Below are positions 1 through 11,501 of a stretch of DNA of 64,000 bases, in pieces. The DNA lies in the NCBI GenBank assembly GCA_949130495.1, contig OX422217.1, positions 576,830,606 through 576,894,605 on the forward strand, given 5' to 3'. Origin of the DNA: Sambucus nigra. Lineage: Eukaryota; Streptophyta; Magnoliopsida; Dipsacales; Adoxaceae. Under the pieces are notes generated by a model. That model worked only from the letters and a program-made list of their open reading frames with translations. It was not told the origin of the DNA and did not search any database. The first letter of the stretch is position 1, and every line of letters begins with the position of its first letter. Position numbers and translations under genes: made by a program.

Positions 1-3000
1 TCAGGGGCGCTATTCAAGACCAGCTTCTATACACCAACAGGGGCTTCATCCTATGGGTGTTTCTTATGAGAGTGTAGGGTTGAACACTCCATTATCGATC
101 GATGCTCATTCTTAGACCAGGGTGTTGAGTTCAAGGTTGACATGCATGAACATGGTTTAGTTAATTTTCATGAGTTTAGTTCAATGGTGGTACGATTAGT
201 TTTCAATTTTAAGCACCTCTCATGCACATTATTTTGTTATTTGTAACCCACGTGTTTGTTCATTTTGTGTTGAATCGATTAAAATATATAACAGGTTATG
301 TGCATTTTTTGGGTATCCCACTCTTGCATAGAGCTCAATATGTTATGTGAGTTGCCTAAATGTTGAGTTTTTTCCTTGCATGATACATAATATGTTTTTA
401 TTGTTGCCTGAAACATCAATTTTCACAATGGTGAAGTAGATGCGTAGTATATGGACTAGAATAAGAAAACTGAAGTGGCAAGATGATGAAGGAAAATAGC
501 CAAAAAAGTGACAGTAACTTCCCCATTTTTCTATTTAAGATGGTTTAAAGAAGTAAGGATAGAGTCTATAATCTCGATTGTCTAGATAAAGGTTTCATAT
601 TAGTCTACAATCGATATTTATCAATTTGTGTTTGTGGTTAAAGTATGTCAAATTCAAGGCTTTATTGTGTCTTTCATTCATAATTTAGTCTATAATGTTC
701 ATTCCCGTAATAAATTTGTCATATTTGTTTTTGGGTTTTAAATTCTGAATTTTTTGGTCCTAATGGTAATTTCTTTTGTATTTAGTTTTCTTTACTTTTT
801 CTCAAAATCTTTTAACATTTGTGTGTTATTATATAGATGATCAGATTTGGTCTACGTTTATTGGGTTCAAAATTTGTTTGATTTGTTCTAATTTGTTTAA
901 TTCCTTTATATTTTGTAGGTATACTCTGTGTTCCACCTCTCACGTCTCTACCGTTCTTTCCATCTATCAAATACATGCGGTATATTCAATCATATATATT
1001 TTTGTGAAATTTGTTTTTTCTATATATGAATTTAGGTGGTTTGTCTTGTGTGTTTTAGTTAGCGTATATTTGGTTTTTATATTTATCAAAATAAGAAGGG
1101 AAGAATGTTGAAACTCACATATTCCTCTTTATAACGTTTTGGGGTTTTGATATGTGTTTTTGTAGTTTGAAACTGGTTATTTGTTGCATATTATGCTCTC
1201 CCTACTTTAGTTTATTTTCTTATTTTGACGGAATTACGTTTCATCATAGTGATTATTCCATTAGTTTTTCCTCGGTTCCCTAGGATAACATACGATTAAT
1301 TGTGTTTGAAGGTGAATATGTATATGGTGTCCTAGGTTGTATTTTTCTTGCAATTTTAGTTTTGTTTTCTTTGTAACAGGAACATTTGAGATCGTAAAAC
1401 CAACTCACACAATATATAAAAGCACAATAAATAGTTGAGATTGATATGGAGGGGAACTTCAAAAACAAGGTTTGGGTGTTGGAGACATTACAACGTCCAT
1501 TTTTTCACTATTTTATTTTCATAAACCCATCACAAATCTCCACATCATGGTAAATCTTTTGCTTCTCAACAAGTTTACAGAGAGGTACAAATGCACAAAA
1601 GAATGGGTGGGTGTTTCTTTCCTAACACTGACATCTTAGGTCGTAACATCCACGAAATAATACATTGGTGGTTGGGTAGAATCGAGAGAAAATATTGAAC
1701 ATGGACATTAAAAAATGTGACGTAAGTGGCTTAAAAAAGGAGATAGATGTAGGGTTTCCAAATATTTCAAGACATTAGCTTGAGGTTAGTTATAAACAGA
1801 TGGGGAGACATGTATACTGACCTAATCATATACCCAAAGATCAAGTTTCCTAATCATTTGTATTCTCCTCCTACCTAAATTCTCATTGCATCAAACAACA
1901 TGTGAGGATACAACTTAATTAAAGTTTCTGTGATGATAAAAGGGCATCAAAAAGTTTGATAAGACAATTTTCATATCAGGAACAACAAAAACATCCAATC
2001 AATCAATAAACAAACCTTGCAAATGACAACTTCCCAAGTAAAACAATACCATATTAATCTTTTTTAGGCCTAATCAAGGTATATGACTCAAAACAAGATC
2101 AACCATACTATAATTCATCTCAGAATGCCAAACATAAGTCAAATAAGAATAAACACTCGATTCAAACACAATCATCTAACCCCAATACATAAGATCACAT
2201 AAATCAAATAATTCTAAAAACTAACATCTGGAAGAGGAGCTTATAATTCTCTACGGGATAAAATAAATGGTTGCCTAAACATAGTTTATGTTTCATTCAT
2301 CTATGTACATTGTAAACAAATAACCAAAGTGAGAGGGGTAATCTCATTACATGTCACAGATTATAATTCGAGAGTGGGGTTTAAGGAGTCCGGTTTCATT
2401 ATTTTTCTCTAGAGCCTATGGTTGTGCCTGTGATGTGAAATCAATAATAGTCACCTAATGAAATATAACATCGTTCTCTGTTTCAAACATAACACAATTC
2501 TCCGTGAAGAAACTGAAATACATAATCAAAGGGAAGTAAATACATTCAAACATAAGATAATGATTGTTTTGTTTACTTTACTAAATAAGAAACACGTCGA
2601 GGCTTCCATATGGTTTTACTGCAACATTCTTCGCTAATGTTTTGACCCTCCCATCTATCTTTTATTCGAGGCTAAGGAAATAAGAATTATATTAATAGAG
2701 TTGTTGGTTATGATTTTATAATAAGATTTTGATAATTGGTATTTTGGGCAATAAATTATTGTGTGATGCAACTACAAATGGGTTTAGTTTTTAAAGTTGT
2801 GGATGATCCCCGTTTAAAGTGCTTTATTACTCCCATCTCTCTTTTATCCAAGGCTGTAAAAATTAAGAATTATATTAGTAGAGTTGTTAGTAATGAGTTA
2901 CTCTTCCTCTCTAGGATTAAAACTCAGGGTTTCAATTAGGGAAAATACCCAATAGAATTTATTGCTCACATCATATCCCACGATTATTATTTTATTTAAT

Positions 3001-3365
3001 AGTTTTGATACTTGAACTATACTCCCGGACTAAATTTATTTTATGTATAATGATACTTGGGTTTCATACCTTGGATTTTAGTTGGGGTTGGAATGTTTTT
3101 TAGGGTTGCAAACGTAGGCTACCAATGCTCCCACTCCAGCAATACCATCAACTGTGAGCTACAATTAGTTATGCATGTCATTTCTAATTGGCCTCTTCAA
3201 AGACTCAAATGCTATTTATGTTAAAGTTACTAAACTTTTGTATTCATATATAACTAAATATTTAGATGTATTCATAGACATGCATATCCATAATAACATT
3301 TATATCCATAATAACATTTATGTCATAGACACGTAACGTAAGCATAGCGTAGTTACTTTATTTTC
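1..3365. other. Intergenic stretch, no supported gene
   Basis: AT-rich sequence with frequent stops on both strands. The only open stretch of note is at the very left edge (about 2-109, plus strand), which reads without a stop into a Pro/Ser/Gly-containing peptide that I do not recognise; it could be the end of an exon or gene relic lying mostly outside the window. The open frame at 776-1111 is a low-complexity, Phe/Ile/Tyr-rich translation of T-rich DNA and is not called. A diverged duplication (2641-2905) and an 18-base tandem duplication near 3288-3323 are the only internal structures I see. Confidence 0.6.
2641..2905 (+). repeat. Diverged direct duplication, about 183-bp spacing
   Basis: About 65 bases starting near 2649 recur near 2832 with scattered substitutions; both copies share CCCATCT-TCTTTTAT and AAGAATTATATTA-TAGAGTTGTT. 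Copy spacing is about 183 bases, so this may be an old tandem duplication of a unit of that size. No coding or element signature is attached. Confidence 0.6.
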
Positions 3366-3593
3366 GTGATTTTTTCCAAAATTGATGTGGCCCCCAACTT
3401 CATGGAGTTATATGTGGATAAAGATAATGTCCGAATTATGTATTTTGATGATGGCGATTTTGTTTATAGCAGGACGAATCTAGTTGGAGGTGAATGGACT
3501 TATTCTACCATAAAGCTTGGGAAATCCTTGATCAAGTGCATGAAAATGACTATAGTTGTCCAAACCTCTTCTAGAGGTATTGATCCATTTTGA
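3366..3593 (+). pseudogene. Possible MULE transposase N-terminal relic
   Basis: A 75-codon open frame whose middle reads GDFVY, then VGGEWTY eleven residues later. Plant Mutator-like transposases often begin with a short segment of the form hydrophobic-GGxF-x(n)-YVGGE, and that resemblance is the sole reason for the suggestion. No downstream MULE domain (MuDR N-terminal, catalytic core, SWIM finger) follows in any frame before the MED22 relic, and no terminal inverted repeat was found. It could equally be a chance open frame. A clear MULE C-terminal relic does exist elsewhere in the window (35616-36163), but there is no evidence that the two belong together. Confidence 0.3.
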
Positions 3594-3851
3594 GTTAATT
3601 CAGTCGATTCGAATATGGATTTATTATTTAAATTTTTTGGTTGATAAGTTCATAGTTCCAAGAGTTATTGATCCATCGTATTCTTCATTCAGTTTAGTTG
3701 TTATAATTAAACACTTTACACATACCGTCTACACAATAATACCCCACCTAATACACACGCTTATAGTTATACTATTTCATTCTTGCTCTCCACATAGTCA
3801 TATATTCTTATTTGGAGGAGAAGTAAAAAGAAGTAGACCCTGACATTTGAA

Positions 3852-4324
3852 ATCAAAACAGGTCAAGGAAGTGGTGGAGCAAGTGGGCCCACTACTGCAG
3901 CTGCAGCTGCTACAACTTAAAAGCAGAGGACATTGTAGTAAAGACATTATAGTAAAGAGTCAACACTGACATTGGAAATATCAATGATAATTTCAGTTTC
4001 ATTGTTAATGTTGCCAGGGTAAATGATCCACCAGTACGAAATTCACAAAAATCTTTCATGATGGAGAAGCGTTCGGCCAGAATGGTCTAGGAAGCTGATT
4101 CATTGCTTAAGTTGGTGTCGGAGTTGAAATAGACATCTATCTTTTCAGGTTTTGCATCTCTTAATGACCATGTTGAGTAGAGAACCGAGGAGCTGAACCA
4201 ACAAGTAGAAAAAACACATTGCATGTTGGCTATAATTGGAGAGGAGGTAGACGCTAGCCTCTAGGAGCTGGAATCTCATTATTACTCTTCTTCATAGAGG
4301 ACAAGTGGATCCCTACAACCATGA
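3852..4324 (+). pseudogene. MED22: MED22 (Mediator subunit 22, Surfeit-5 type) pseudogene
   Basis: MED22 is a small head-module subunit of the Mediator complex, which links transcription factors to RNA polymerase II in the nucleus. The plus strand reads, with breaks, the whole family: the Gly/Ala-rich N-terminus (SGPTTAAAAA at 3885-3914), [16 protein letters not shown], then LLKLVSELK, IFSGFASLNDHVE and ELESHYYSS near the C-terminus; the total matches the normal length of roughly 140-155 residues. Seven or so in-frame stops interrupt it. Nearly all are TAG or TAA exactly where the family has Gln (before KQ, EADS, TSIF, RTEE, ELES, RTSG), i.e. CAG/CAA to TAG/TAA. A 14-base tandem duplication (about 3930-3957) shifts the frame once. 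No introns are visible, so a retrocopy is likely, but no poly(A) tract or target duplication was found. The start codon is not recognisable. Family recall is from memory. Confidence 0.87.
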
Positions 4325-6421
4325 AAGACTGAATTCGTAACGTTGTTCTCTGTGAAGTATTCGTTTGACTCAAATTTTTTTGCAATCTCGAAATATGAAT
4401 TGGTAAATTCAAAAGTTGAGTTTAAGTTTTAGGAAATAAACTTTTTTTTTTGTAAACTCTAGACATGAAACTTTTTAATGTTAATTCATCATTTTAGGTT
4501 CTCGGATATCACAAAAACTCGAACTGAACAAGCGCAAATTGTATGAAAAGATTCAAAGTTTGAAATGACATTTTCTTTCTTTCTAATCATAATTCTTCGT
4601 AATTAAAAAAAATTTCTTCACCCTTTGAATATGTATCCACTGAATTTTCTAAACTTTCTTAAAGTTGGAAAGTGAGTTGTTTTCATGTTTGTCCTCCCAC
4701 TAAAATTAATTTTTAGGGTGATTGCTTTGTAGTTTGTTGTTTTAGGTGGACTCACACCATGGTATATGCATATGATTTTCTGCGTTTTTCATATGCTATT
4801 AGGCATTTTTGCATATGCTTACCGATGCCATTTTTTCGACATTAGAAAAAGTTGTACTTTCTTTTTACATAATCAGTGCGCGTTTGTAAATAAAATGAGA
4901 TTGGATAGTATCATGCATTGGAAATATACGCACAATATTGTAATGTACAAGGAGCGCATTTGTGTAATGTACGAAGACTGTGATACATTCTATTAATTAT
5001 TCATCTTGTGGTAAAGAAAAAAGGCTGGTGCATCTGTGTAACCTGTAAATATTTTATAATATACTTGATTAGTTTAGAATAGTGTTATCGGATTAGTTTC
5101 CATGCTCATGTAGTATGTTGGCATTGCATGGGAATGCATTTTTTTAATATTGTCTATTTTCCTTTTCTATAAAATTATTTTTTACTAATACCTCGGTGTT
5201 GCAGCTATACATTTTATATTTTGAATCACAATTGTTCTTTTACAGCATTATTCTATATTCACTGATCTGTAGCTTCTTTTTTTATCATAAGGGCGGTGGA
5301 TGAGTTATACCATGATTCATATTTGAAATGTAGTAGGCTGTGAAGGATGAGGTAAACAAAATGCTTGAGTTTGATGGATATTGATGGGTTTCGACATTTT
5401 TGGGTTCATTGTATGTAATTGTTAGGTTGATTGAGAATTGAGGCACTTGATGCTTAGATGCTATTAAAAAAAGGGTATATTGTTCATTATTTATATGTAC
5501 ACTTGTACTTGGTTAAGTTAGTTTTCTGTAAAGCATGATACGTATGATGCAAGACAAAATTGGTAATATGTTTTTAAATGTCAGCGGTAAAAAATGCCAT
5601 ATTTAGGTTATATACTTTTCTTTTCACTTTAATATGTCACACATAGTTTCTTTTACGAATTTTGAATCTCATGTCGTTTGTAAATTTTAAATTTCTTATG
5701 GGTTCTAATATATTTGGCTAAACTTCCATATAACGCGTACCACCATTAATTTATTTACCATAGTTATATCGGTTTAATGTTATCTTTAGTGGCACCTGCT
5801 GACATGAGGGATATAGTTGGTTGGTTGTATAGTTTGTGATATTGTTGTTTGTTTCGATTGTTTGGGGTGTTAATGTTTCAGCTCCTAACAATTAATAGTC
5901 ACGTAATTTTCAACAAGCCATTTATTTGTCAATGTGAGTTATGTAAGGTCCAAATTTCATGTTCTCAATACATGCGAGTGTGAACTATAGAATTATACCT
6001 TGTCTCACTTTTATGTTTAGGTGTGGGATGTTGGATTGGGTGTTTGTGATAGTTGGTGGCAGTTCCGCGTCGTAAGGACAAGTACGAATATTGGGGGCAA
6101 AATTATCTTCGTGCCTTCAGGCATGGGCATACCCTAGTCTATATCATAAAGTAACATGGTATTCTTACTATTCCATAAACATATAACAAAGTTAAGGGTC
6201 CATATTAAAGCCACTAAAGCAAAAAATAAGGGTGGAGATTAAAAGATTGCTCTTTTCTTCTTTTGACCCTTTATTATTTAATTCCCCCCTCTTTTTTAGC
6301 ACCTGGCTTCCTTGCCCCCTCATACCCAAAATCCAAAATCATGGTTAAAATATGAAACTACACATTTAAATCATCTTTTAGGGCCTTCCACACACAAAGA
6401 CAAACACTAACACTACACCGG

Positions 6422-6422
<1 letters not shown>
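4325..6422. other. Intergenic stretch, no supported gene
   Basis: AT-rich sequence with long T and A runs and no reading frame resembling a protein family. It holds one copy of a recurring tail-like motif (6111-6138). The open frame at 4766-4996 is short and featureless. Nothing else supported. Confidence 0.6.
6111..6138 (+). repeat. Recurring hairpin-tail motif, copy 1 (Helitron-like end?)
   Basis: Reads GTGCCTTCAGGCATGGGCAT followed by ACCCTAGT: a short stem-loop (GTGCC-TTCA-GGCA) then about ten bases and CTAGT. Related copies lie at 34914-34940 and 37353-37378, each preceded by AAAATTAT. A short hairpin followed by CTRRT is the layout of Helitron 3' ends, but no matching 5' end, Rep/helicase or boundary proof was found. 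Confidence 0.4.

Positions 6423-6477
<55 letters not shown>
6423..6477 (+). repeat. CT microsatellite
   Basis: An almost perfect (CT)n tract of about 55 bases, just upstream of the L8 retrocopy. Confidence 0.95.
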
Positions 6478-6483
<6 letters not shown>

Positions 6484-6585
6484 GCACGTAGCTCTCTCCC
6501 CTCTCTTGAACTGAGATCGATTACACCATGAGATGAATTTCTCATAAATTAGATTACCACGAGTCCTTTTGGCTATGTTCTTACG

Positions 6586-7059
6586 ATGGAGATTTTGGGA
6601 TCTATTTTTTGTGAAAATAAGGCCAATATCATGGTGGAAAATGTCATTCCTCTTAGATCTATCCCGGACTGGGTTGTTGTTTGCAACATTGAAAACCATG
6701 TCGGTGATCGTGGTATCTTGGCTAGAGATTTTGCTGACTACGCTATTTTTATTAGTCACAACCCATACAATGGAACTTCAAGGATCAAACTCCTATCTGA
6801 AGCCAAAAAATATTGTTCCCGGTGTGTACCATGCCATAATTGGGAAGGTTGTTGGAGGAGGAAGTATAAAGAAACCTATGTTGAAGGTTGGGAATGCATA
6901 GCACAAGTATCATGTTAAGCGTAACTATTAGCCTAGGTTTGCGATGTTACTAGACCACCAACATATTGGTCACGCCACTATCGTTCGCTGTAGCGCTCCA
7001 CCTAGAGGGCCGGTCGTCTTCGTTGACAAGCTGCTATTACAGGATGGTTTTATTTTTGA
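6586..7059 (+). pseudogene. RPL8: Ribosomal protein L8 (uL2) processed pseudogene, 5'-truncated
   Basis: RPL8/uL2 is a core protein of the cytosolic 60S subunit near the peptidyl-transferase centre. The first part (6586-6810) reads [27 protein letters not shown] and [14 protein letters not shown], matching the mid-protein of plant RPL8. A frameshift near 6810-6850 moves the match to the frame reading [19 protein letters not shown], and another moves it to QHIGHATIVR with APP after it. A short deletion follows, then GRLR, a stop where Gly is expected, and QAA at 7009-7035; an in-frame TGA lies at 7057. The N-terminal third is absent and no introns interrupt the match, as in a 5'-truncated LINE-mobilised retrocopy. 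The Athila element begins six bases after the stop, so the original 3' flank continues at 33325. Confidence 0.88.
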
Positions 7060-7064
7060 CAGCT
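7060..7064. repeat. Target-site duplication CAGCT, left copy (Athila)
   Basis: CAGCT abuts the TG end of the left LTR; the identical five bases follow the CA end of the right LTR at 33320-33324. This fixes both boundaries of the Athila element. Confidence 0.95.
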
Positions 7065-7961
7065 TGTCGCGACTTAATATTTGTCTCAAAAGTGCATTTT
7101 CTCCAGGCTCAAGTGCAAGCCTGTCGCTCAAGTAATAACCCGGTAAGTCAGGATCGTATCCACAGGGATCAAAATTGCCAATATTAGTAATAAGGAAAGT
7201 TATTAAATCTTGAAATGATTTCTCAAAATAAATATAAAACGATGATTAATGATTGGGAAAATTTCTAGTGAAATAAAAATTTTACTTAAGAAAACAAACT
7301 GAAAATTGCAAAGAACTTAGATTTGATGAATGAGAGAAAATAGGGTAGGGTACAATCCCTCAAACCTTAACAAATTATCCTATAGAATTCTAGAATTGTA
7401 AATTAAAATTCTTGACTAAATCCAGTCCTTATAAATTCTAAGCATTACATATATGAAGGATCTAGCCCGCATCATATAAAATCAAAGATAGATATAAAGC
7501 AGTGAATGAATAATTATACTCGCAAAGCATTCTTAAACATCTCAAGTACCTAGGGCAAGAGAGATTAAAAGATTGACAATGTTTGTATGATTTTCATGCA
7601 CGATTCAATAAATATTTTAATTTATCCTCTATTTTCTACATAAATAATTTGCCTGGATTGAGTTCATGTACCCCAACCCTTGCGAATTTATCTACACATG
7701 ATTTGGTTAAAAAACAAATTCATGCACAAAATTCTAGATCTATAAGACATTGGAAATAATTTGCAAATAATAAAACAAGAGAATGGGATGATTTTACTTG
7801 AATTCAGCAACAGAAACGGAATTGAAATTTAGAAATTCTTACAAACTATGGTTTATGAAAAACTCTCAAAGAAATAGAAGATTTTCTCTCTCAAACGCTA
7901 ACCCTAGAATTCGACCTAGAATTCAACCTAGAATTCAGCCTATTATAATGATGTAGGGCAT

Positions 7962-7972
7962 GGCTTTTATAG
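7962..7972 (-). promoter_or_regulatory. LTR TATA box (Athila, left LTR)
   Basis: Minus-strand CTATAAAAGCC, conserved in the right LTR (32634-32644). Start of transcription would be expected about 30 bases further along the minus strand; no direct evidence of activity. Confidence 0.65.
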
Positions 7973-8074
7973 CACAAATTTATCAAGAAATTGACAGCCC
8001 TAATCGCTTGTGGCACAAGTTTCATCAGCTATTCACGCCAAAATTCGCACAATAAATGCCAGGATTTCACATGA

Positions 8075-8260
8075 CCGGACCGGTCCGGATTACCCTCGAA
8101 TCGGTCCGATTTTCTGCCACCAGATCGGTTCTTTTTTTATTCTACCGGATATGTCTGGTACCCAGCGGATCGGTTCGGCTTCCATCGGTTTGTCATCCAT
8201 CCGGGGTCTACTGTACATGGCACATTTTGGATCGGTCCGGTTACAACAGGATCGGTCTGA
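8075..8260. repeat. GGATCGGTCCG repeat cluster in Athila U3, left LTR
   Basis: Begins with the perfect 14-base palindrome CCGGACCGGTCCGG (8075-8088), followed by about five further ATCGGT(C/T)CG copies in both half-site contexts over 185 bases. The same cluster stands in the right LTR (32747-32935), and related copies lie in the internal spacer at 11665-11800. Confidence 0.85.
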
Positions 8261-8647
8261 TTTTCTTTCACTTTGACTTTTTCCCTTCAACTTTGACTGG
8301 CCATAACTTTTGATCTAGAACTCCGATTTGAGTGTCGTTTCTTCCTATGCTCTTGTGAACTCATGATATTCAACTTCCCTTTTGGTGTCAAGTTCGAATC
8401 CTAAGTAGAACTTTACGCTTTTGCCCTTTGACTTTTCTTCCATTCATATTCTCCTTTCTTCTGGTTTCTTTCTCTCCTTTCTTGCATTCCATTCCTGAAA
8501 ACTTCATAAAAAATACACGAAAACTTGGGAAAATTAGTAGAAACAGTCAATGGAGTAATATGGACTAAAAATGATTCAATTACCTTGTTCGAGATATTAA
8601 AATCACTAACTTAAGGGGCTAAATTCAGAAGAATTTATGCTTGGTCA

Positions 8648-8658
8648 AATCCCCCTAA
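8648..8658 (-). other. Polypurine tract (Athila)
   Basis: Minus-strand TTAGGGGGATT directly upstream of the 3' LTR, the expected plus-strand primer for reverse transcription. Confidence 0.8.
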
Positions 8659-10354
8659 CTTAGGACTTTGCACGTCCCGGGCAATGTAATTGAATTTAAC
8701 CAAAATTATACTCTTGAAAATTTCTTTATTAAAATAAAATTCCACTTTCGCAGGCATGCGATTGCATTTAGCGTATGCAACAAGCCTTTAAACCTCTAGG
8801 TTACCCTAGTGGGACGAGTTTTGTCTCGTGAGGGTTTGCAGTGAATTTACCCACAAAATTCTTTATTGACTCAAATAAAAATCAAAATACTTAAAAATTG
8901 TACAATTTAAACTTTTTGAAAAATAATCACCATAAATTCATATTCAACTGTCTCAAACCATAGTGTGTGTGTGCAAAGCCAAAAATTAAACCTCAAATTT
9001 CCACCGATTGAGCATTACGTTACTTTTCGAAAATTCGTTTTGATTCAAATTCTTACGGATGCACTCACAAACGAATCACTCGAATTGTGGCTATTTTCTC
9101 TCGGTATGCATGATATAAAGAGTAAATATAATGGACACAAATTCACGCATACAAAATTGAAAAGAAGGAAATATATGGTGAAAAGATCTCATCATCGGAA
9201 TACAGTTATTTGGAAATGGGAACATCACCTCTAGTCCACACCATTTTAATCTCTCATTTTATCTTTTCATGTCTTAGCTCTCCATGCGGTAATTAATTTC
9301 GCCATTCGGGCTCGGTTAGGACTTTTCGGGTTAAAAAGTGTAAAGGGTAAAAATGGGAATGGATGGAATGTTCGGAATTGGAAAATTTCCTTATGACGTC
9401 CATTAGTGCTTTTCCGGGCATTTGCTCATTTTTCTCTTTCTTTTTCTATTTTTCTCTTTTTTTTTCTTTTTTTTTCTTGCCCTTTTTTATTGCACAATTT
9501 GAACTTACTTGATAAATTTTCTCAATTTTTACAATTCCGGGCTATTTGGGTTTTTCGGGTTATCAAACAAAAGGGAAATATTTATTAGGCCCAAATTGGC
9601 TTGCAAAGGGATAATTTTGTTTTTCACAACTTTTTATGGCTAATATTTTTGGGTTAAACAAAAGAGGGCCTACTTCATTGTCCGAATTGCTAATCACATT
9701 ACCATATGCATCTCGAGATTAATTAGGTTTAGAGATATATTTAGCAGGAATTTCGAGACAACATTTCACACATTTCCCATAATTGATCAAAATAAAGGAT
9801 TGAGATCATCAACGACTTATTAAAACGCTGAAAAGAACTTTGAGTTAATCATAAACTCAGATTGATTTAAAAACTCAAAAAGATCGATAGGCTCGAAATC
9901 TCACCAGGTTTGACTAATCTCCACACTTATTCATAAAGTCGTCAATTTTCTTTCAATTTCCATCTTTGGTCAATTTTGGCTTAGTGCATTTTGATTGTTA
10001 GCAATTTGAGACCTCAAACAGAATAAAGGTGATATTTTTTGAAAAATTTAAATTCCAATTTTTATTTATTTTGAACAAAAATATTTTTGGCTTTTCAACA
10101 TTTTTCAATTTTTTTACACATATATACATGCAAAGTTTTATGAATACGCACCTGTCATCCCCCCTAACTCAGTGATTTGCATTGTCCTCAATCAAATAGA
10201 CAAGAGAGATAAAGAAGACAACATTAAGAGTGCGATAAATAAAACAAGCAAATATCATACTAAAAACTGTATATTACAAACCAACTGTTGAAACAAATGT
10301 GTAAGCAAATATGACAAACATAGTTATAAAAACCTCAAGGGATAGAGGGGCATC
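8659..10354. other. Athila 3' non-coding region
   Basis: About 1.7 kb between the env-position ORF and the polypurine tract, with no supportable reading frame on either strand. Long 3' untranslated regions are usual in Athila elements. Contains T-rich runs around 9420-9480; nothing else recognised. Confidence 0.7.
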
Positions 10355-11501
10355 TTAAGGGGCGGGTGGGGGATGGGAAGGTCCTGGAGCATTTGGATCA
10401 TACGGATTGTAGTAGTAAGGAGGAAGAGGGGCCTCGGGACCCGACTGAAGACGGTACAAGTCCGCCTACATACGCAGGACCAAACTCATGTCCCTCTCGT
10501 AGGATGACACATACTCGTCGAAACGCGTTTCAAGAGAGAGAACGCGCTCAGTCAAGCCCGTACCAACCGGAACATAATCCGGGTCAGCTGTTTTATCATA
10601 TTCTTCCTCCTCACCTTCCGCCATTTCAAAGTCCTCATCAGCGATGTTCTCCTCCTCGTCGGTCTCCTCCTCACTCGAATCTACGCCGCGCCTAGCACAA
10701 ATTACTTGAATTTTACGTTCACTTTGAGTGCGGGACTCTTGTCCTAAAGGCTTAGGAAAGCTGACAAGATCTTATGGTGGTGCGATCCCGGCATCCTTAA
10801 GCAAGGATGTAATGAGACAACCATAAGGAAGTGGAGCGCGACCCTTTTTTATCATAGGCCACAAAGAGAATATCAGTGTAATATGTGCGGGACAAATTGA
10901 TAACAGTTGCAGGGTCAAACAAATGATACATCATCGTAGCTTGGCGCGGCCTCATTGCTGAATCATTGGAGGTTTGCAGAATATTGGCACAAACGATATG
11001 AAATGTGAATTGTGCCTTGTCGGATAAGCGACCGACGGGAAAAGTCTCGGTATTCCTAACCGCACCGAGTTGGATTCTCGAGATACAAACTTCTTTGGTG
11101 AGAATGGGATCGGGACCCGGATAATCAAACAGGGCTGGAGTGGTCACACCGTAAGACTCGAGTTTCTGTGCCAGAATTTCAAGGGAAAAAGGAATAGGTG
11201 TGGAATCCACAAACGCTTGGGATTCAAATTCAACGGTACGGACAAGTGAACCATAGAATTAACAGACCTCATTCTCCCAAACAGCTTCATAAGGTTCGTT
11301 GAAATAACGGGACCAGCCCCTTGACATGAACATGGCTGTGACAGAATTGGGCAGTTGATCCCACAAAATTTGACGTTCAATGTGAATTTTTCGGGTAGGA
11401 CTGAAAAACCTACGGCACCAATTTGCTTCGCGGCGAGAACGGTATTCTCCATTTCCGTCGGGGAGGACATCAATGGAGGTATACTTCTAGGGAGCAGCCA
11501 T
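10355..11501 (-). pseudogene. Athila env-position ORF (putative plant transposon protein domain), broken
   Basis: Minus-strand frame starting at the ATG at 11501-11499 and ending at the TAA at 10355, about 380 codons. Its central part (YGVTTPALFDYPGPD... INLSRTYYTDILFVAYDKKG) resembles the conserved domain found in the extra ORF downstream of pol in Athila and some SIRE elements. It is often called env-like from its position, but the function is not established and I see no convincing signal peptide or membrane segment. After a frameshift near 10860 the frame continues (APLPYGCLITSLL), then an acidic Glu-rich stretch, a predicted coiled-coil and a Pro-rich tail ending PSHPPPAP. Stops are seen at codon 5, near 11262 and in the acidic tail. 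It lies about 0.55 kb beyond integrase. Confidence 0.8.

Larger units (their letters stand above)
7065..8647 (-). repeat. Athila 3' LTR (left copy), 1583 bp
   Basis: Aligns end to end with 30628-33319 once the solo LTR at 31311-32413 is removed. On the minus strand it runs TGACCAAGC to GTCGCGACA. It holds a cluster of GGATCGGTCCG-like repeats (8075-8260) about 100-300 bases upstream of a TATA box. This copy has decayed more than the right copy at several repeat units. Confidence 0.95.

Noticed and set aside
776..1111. 111-codon hydrophobic frame on the plus strand
   Set aside because: Phe/Ile/Tyr/Val-rich reading of T-rich DNA, no family, no neighbours.
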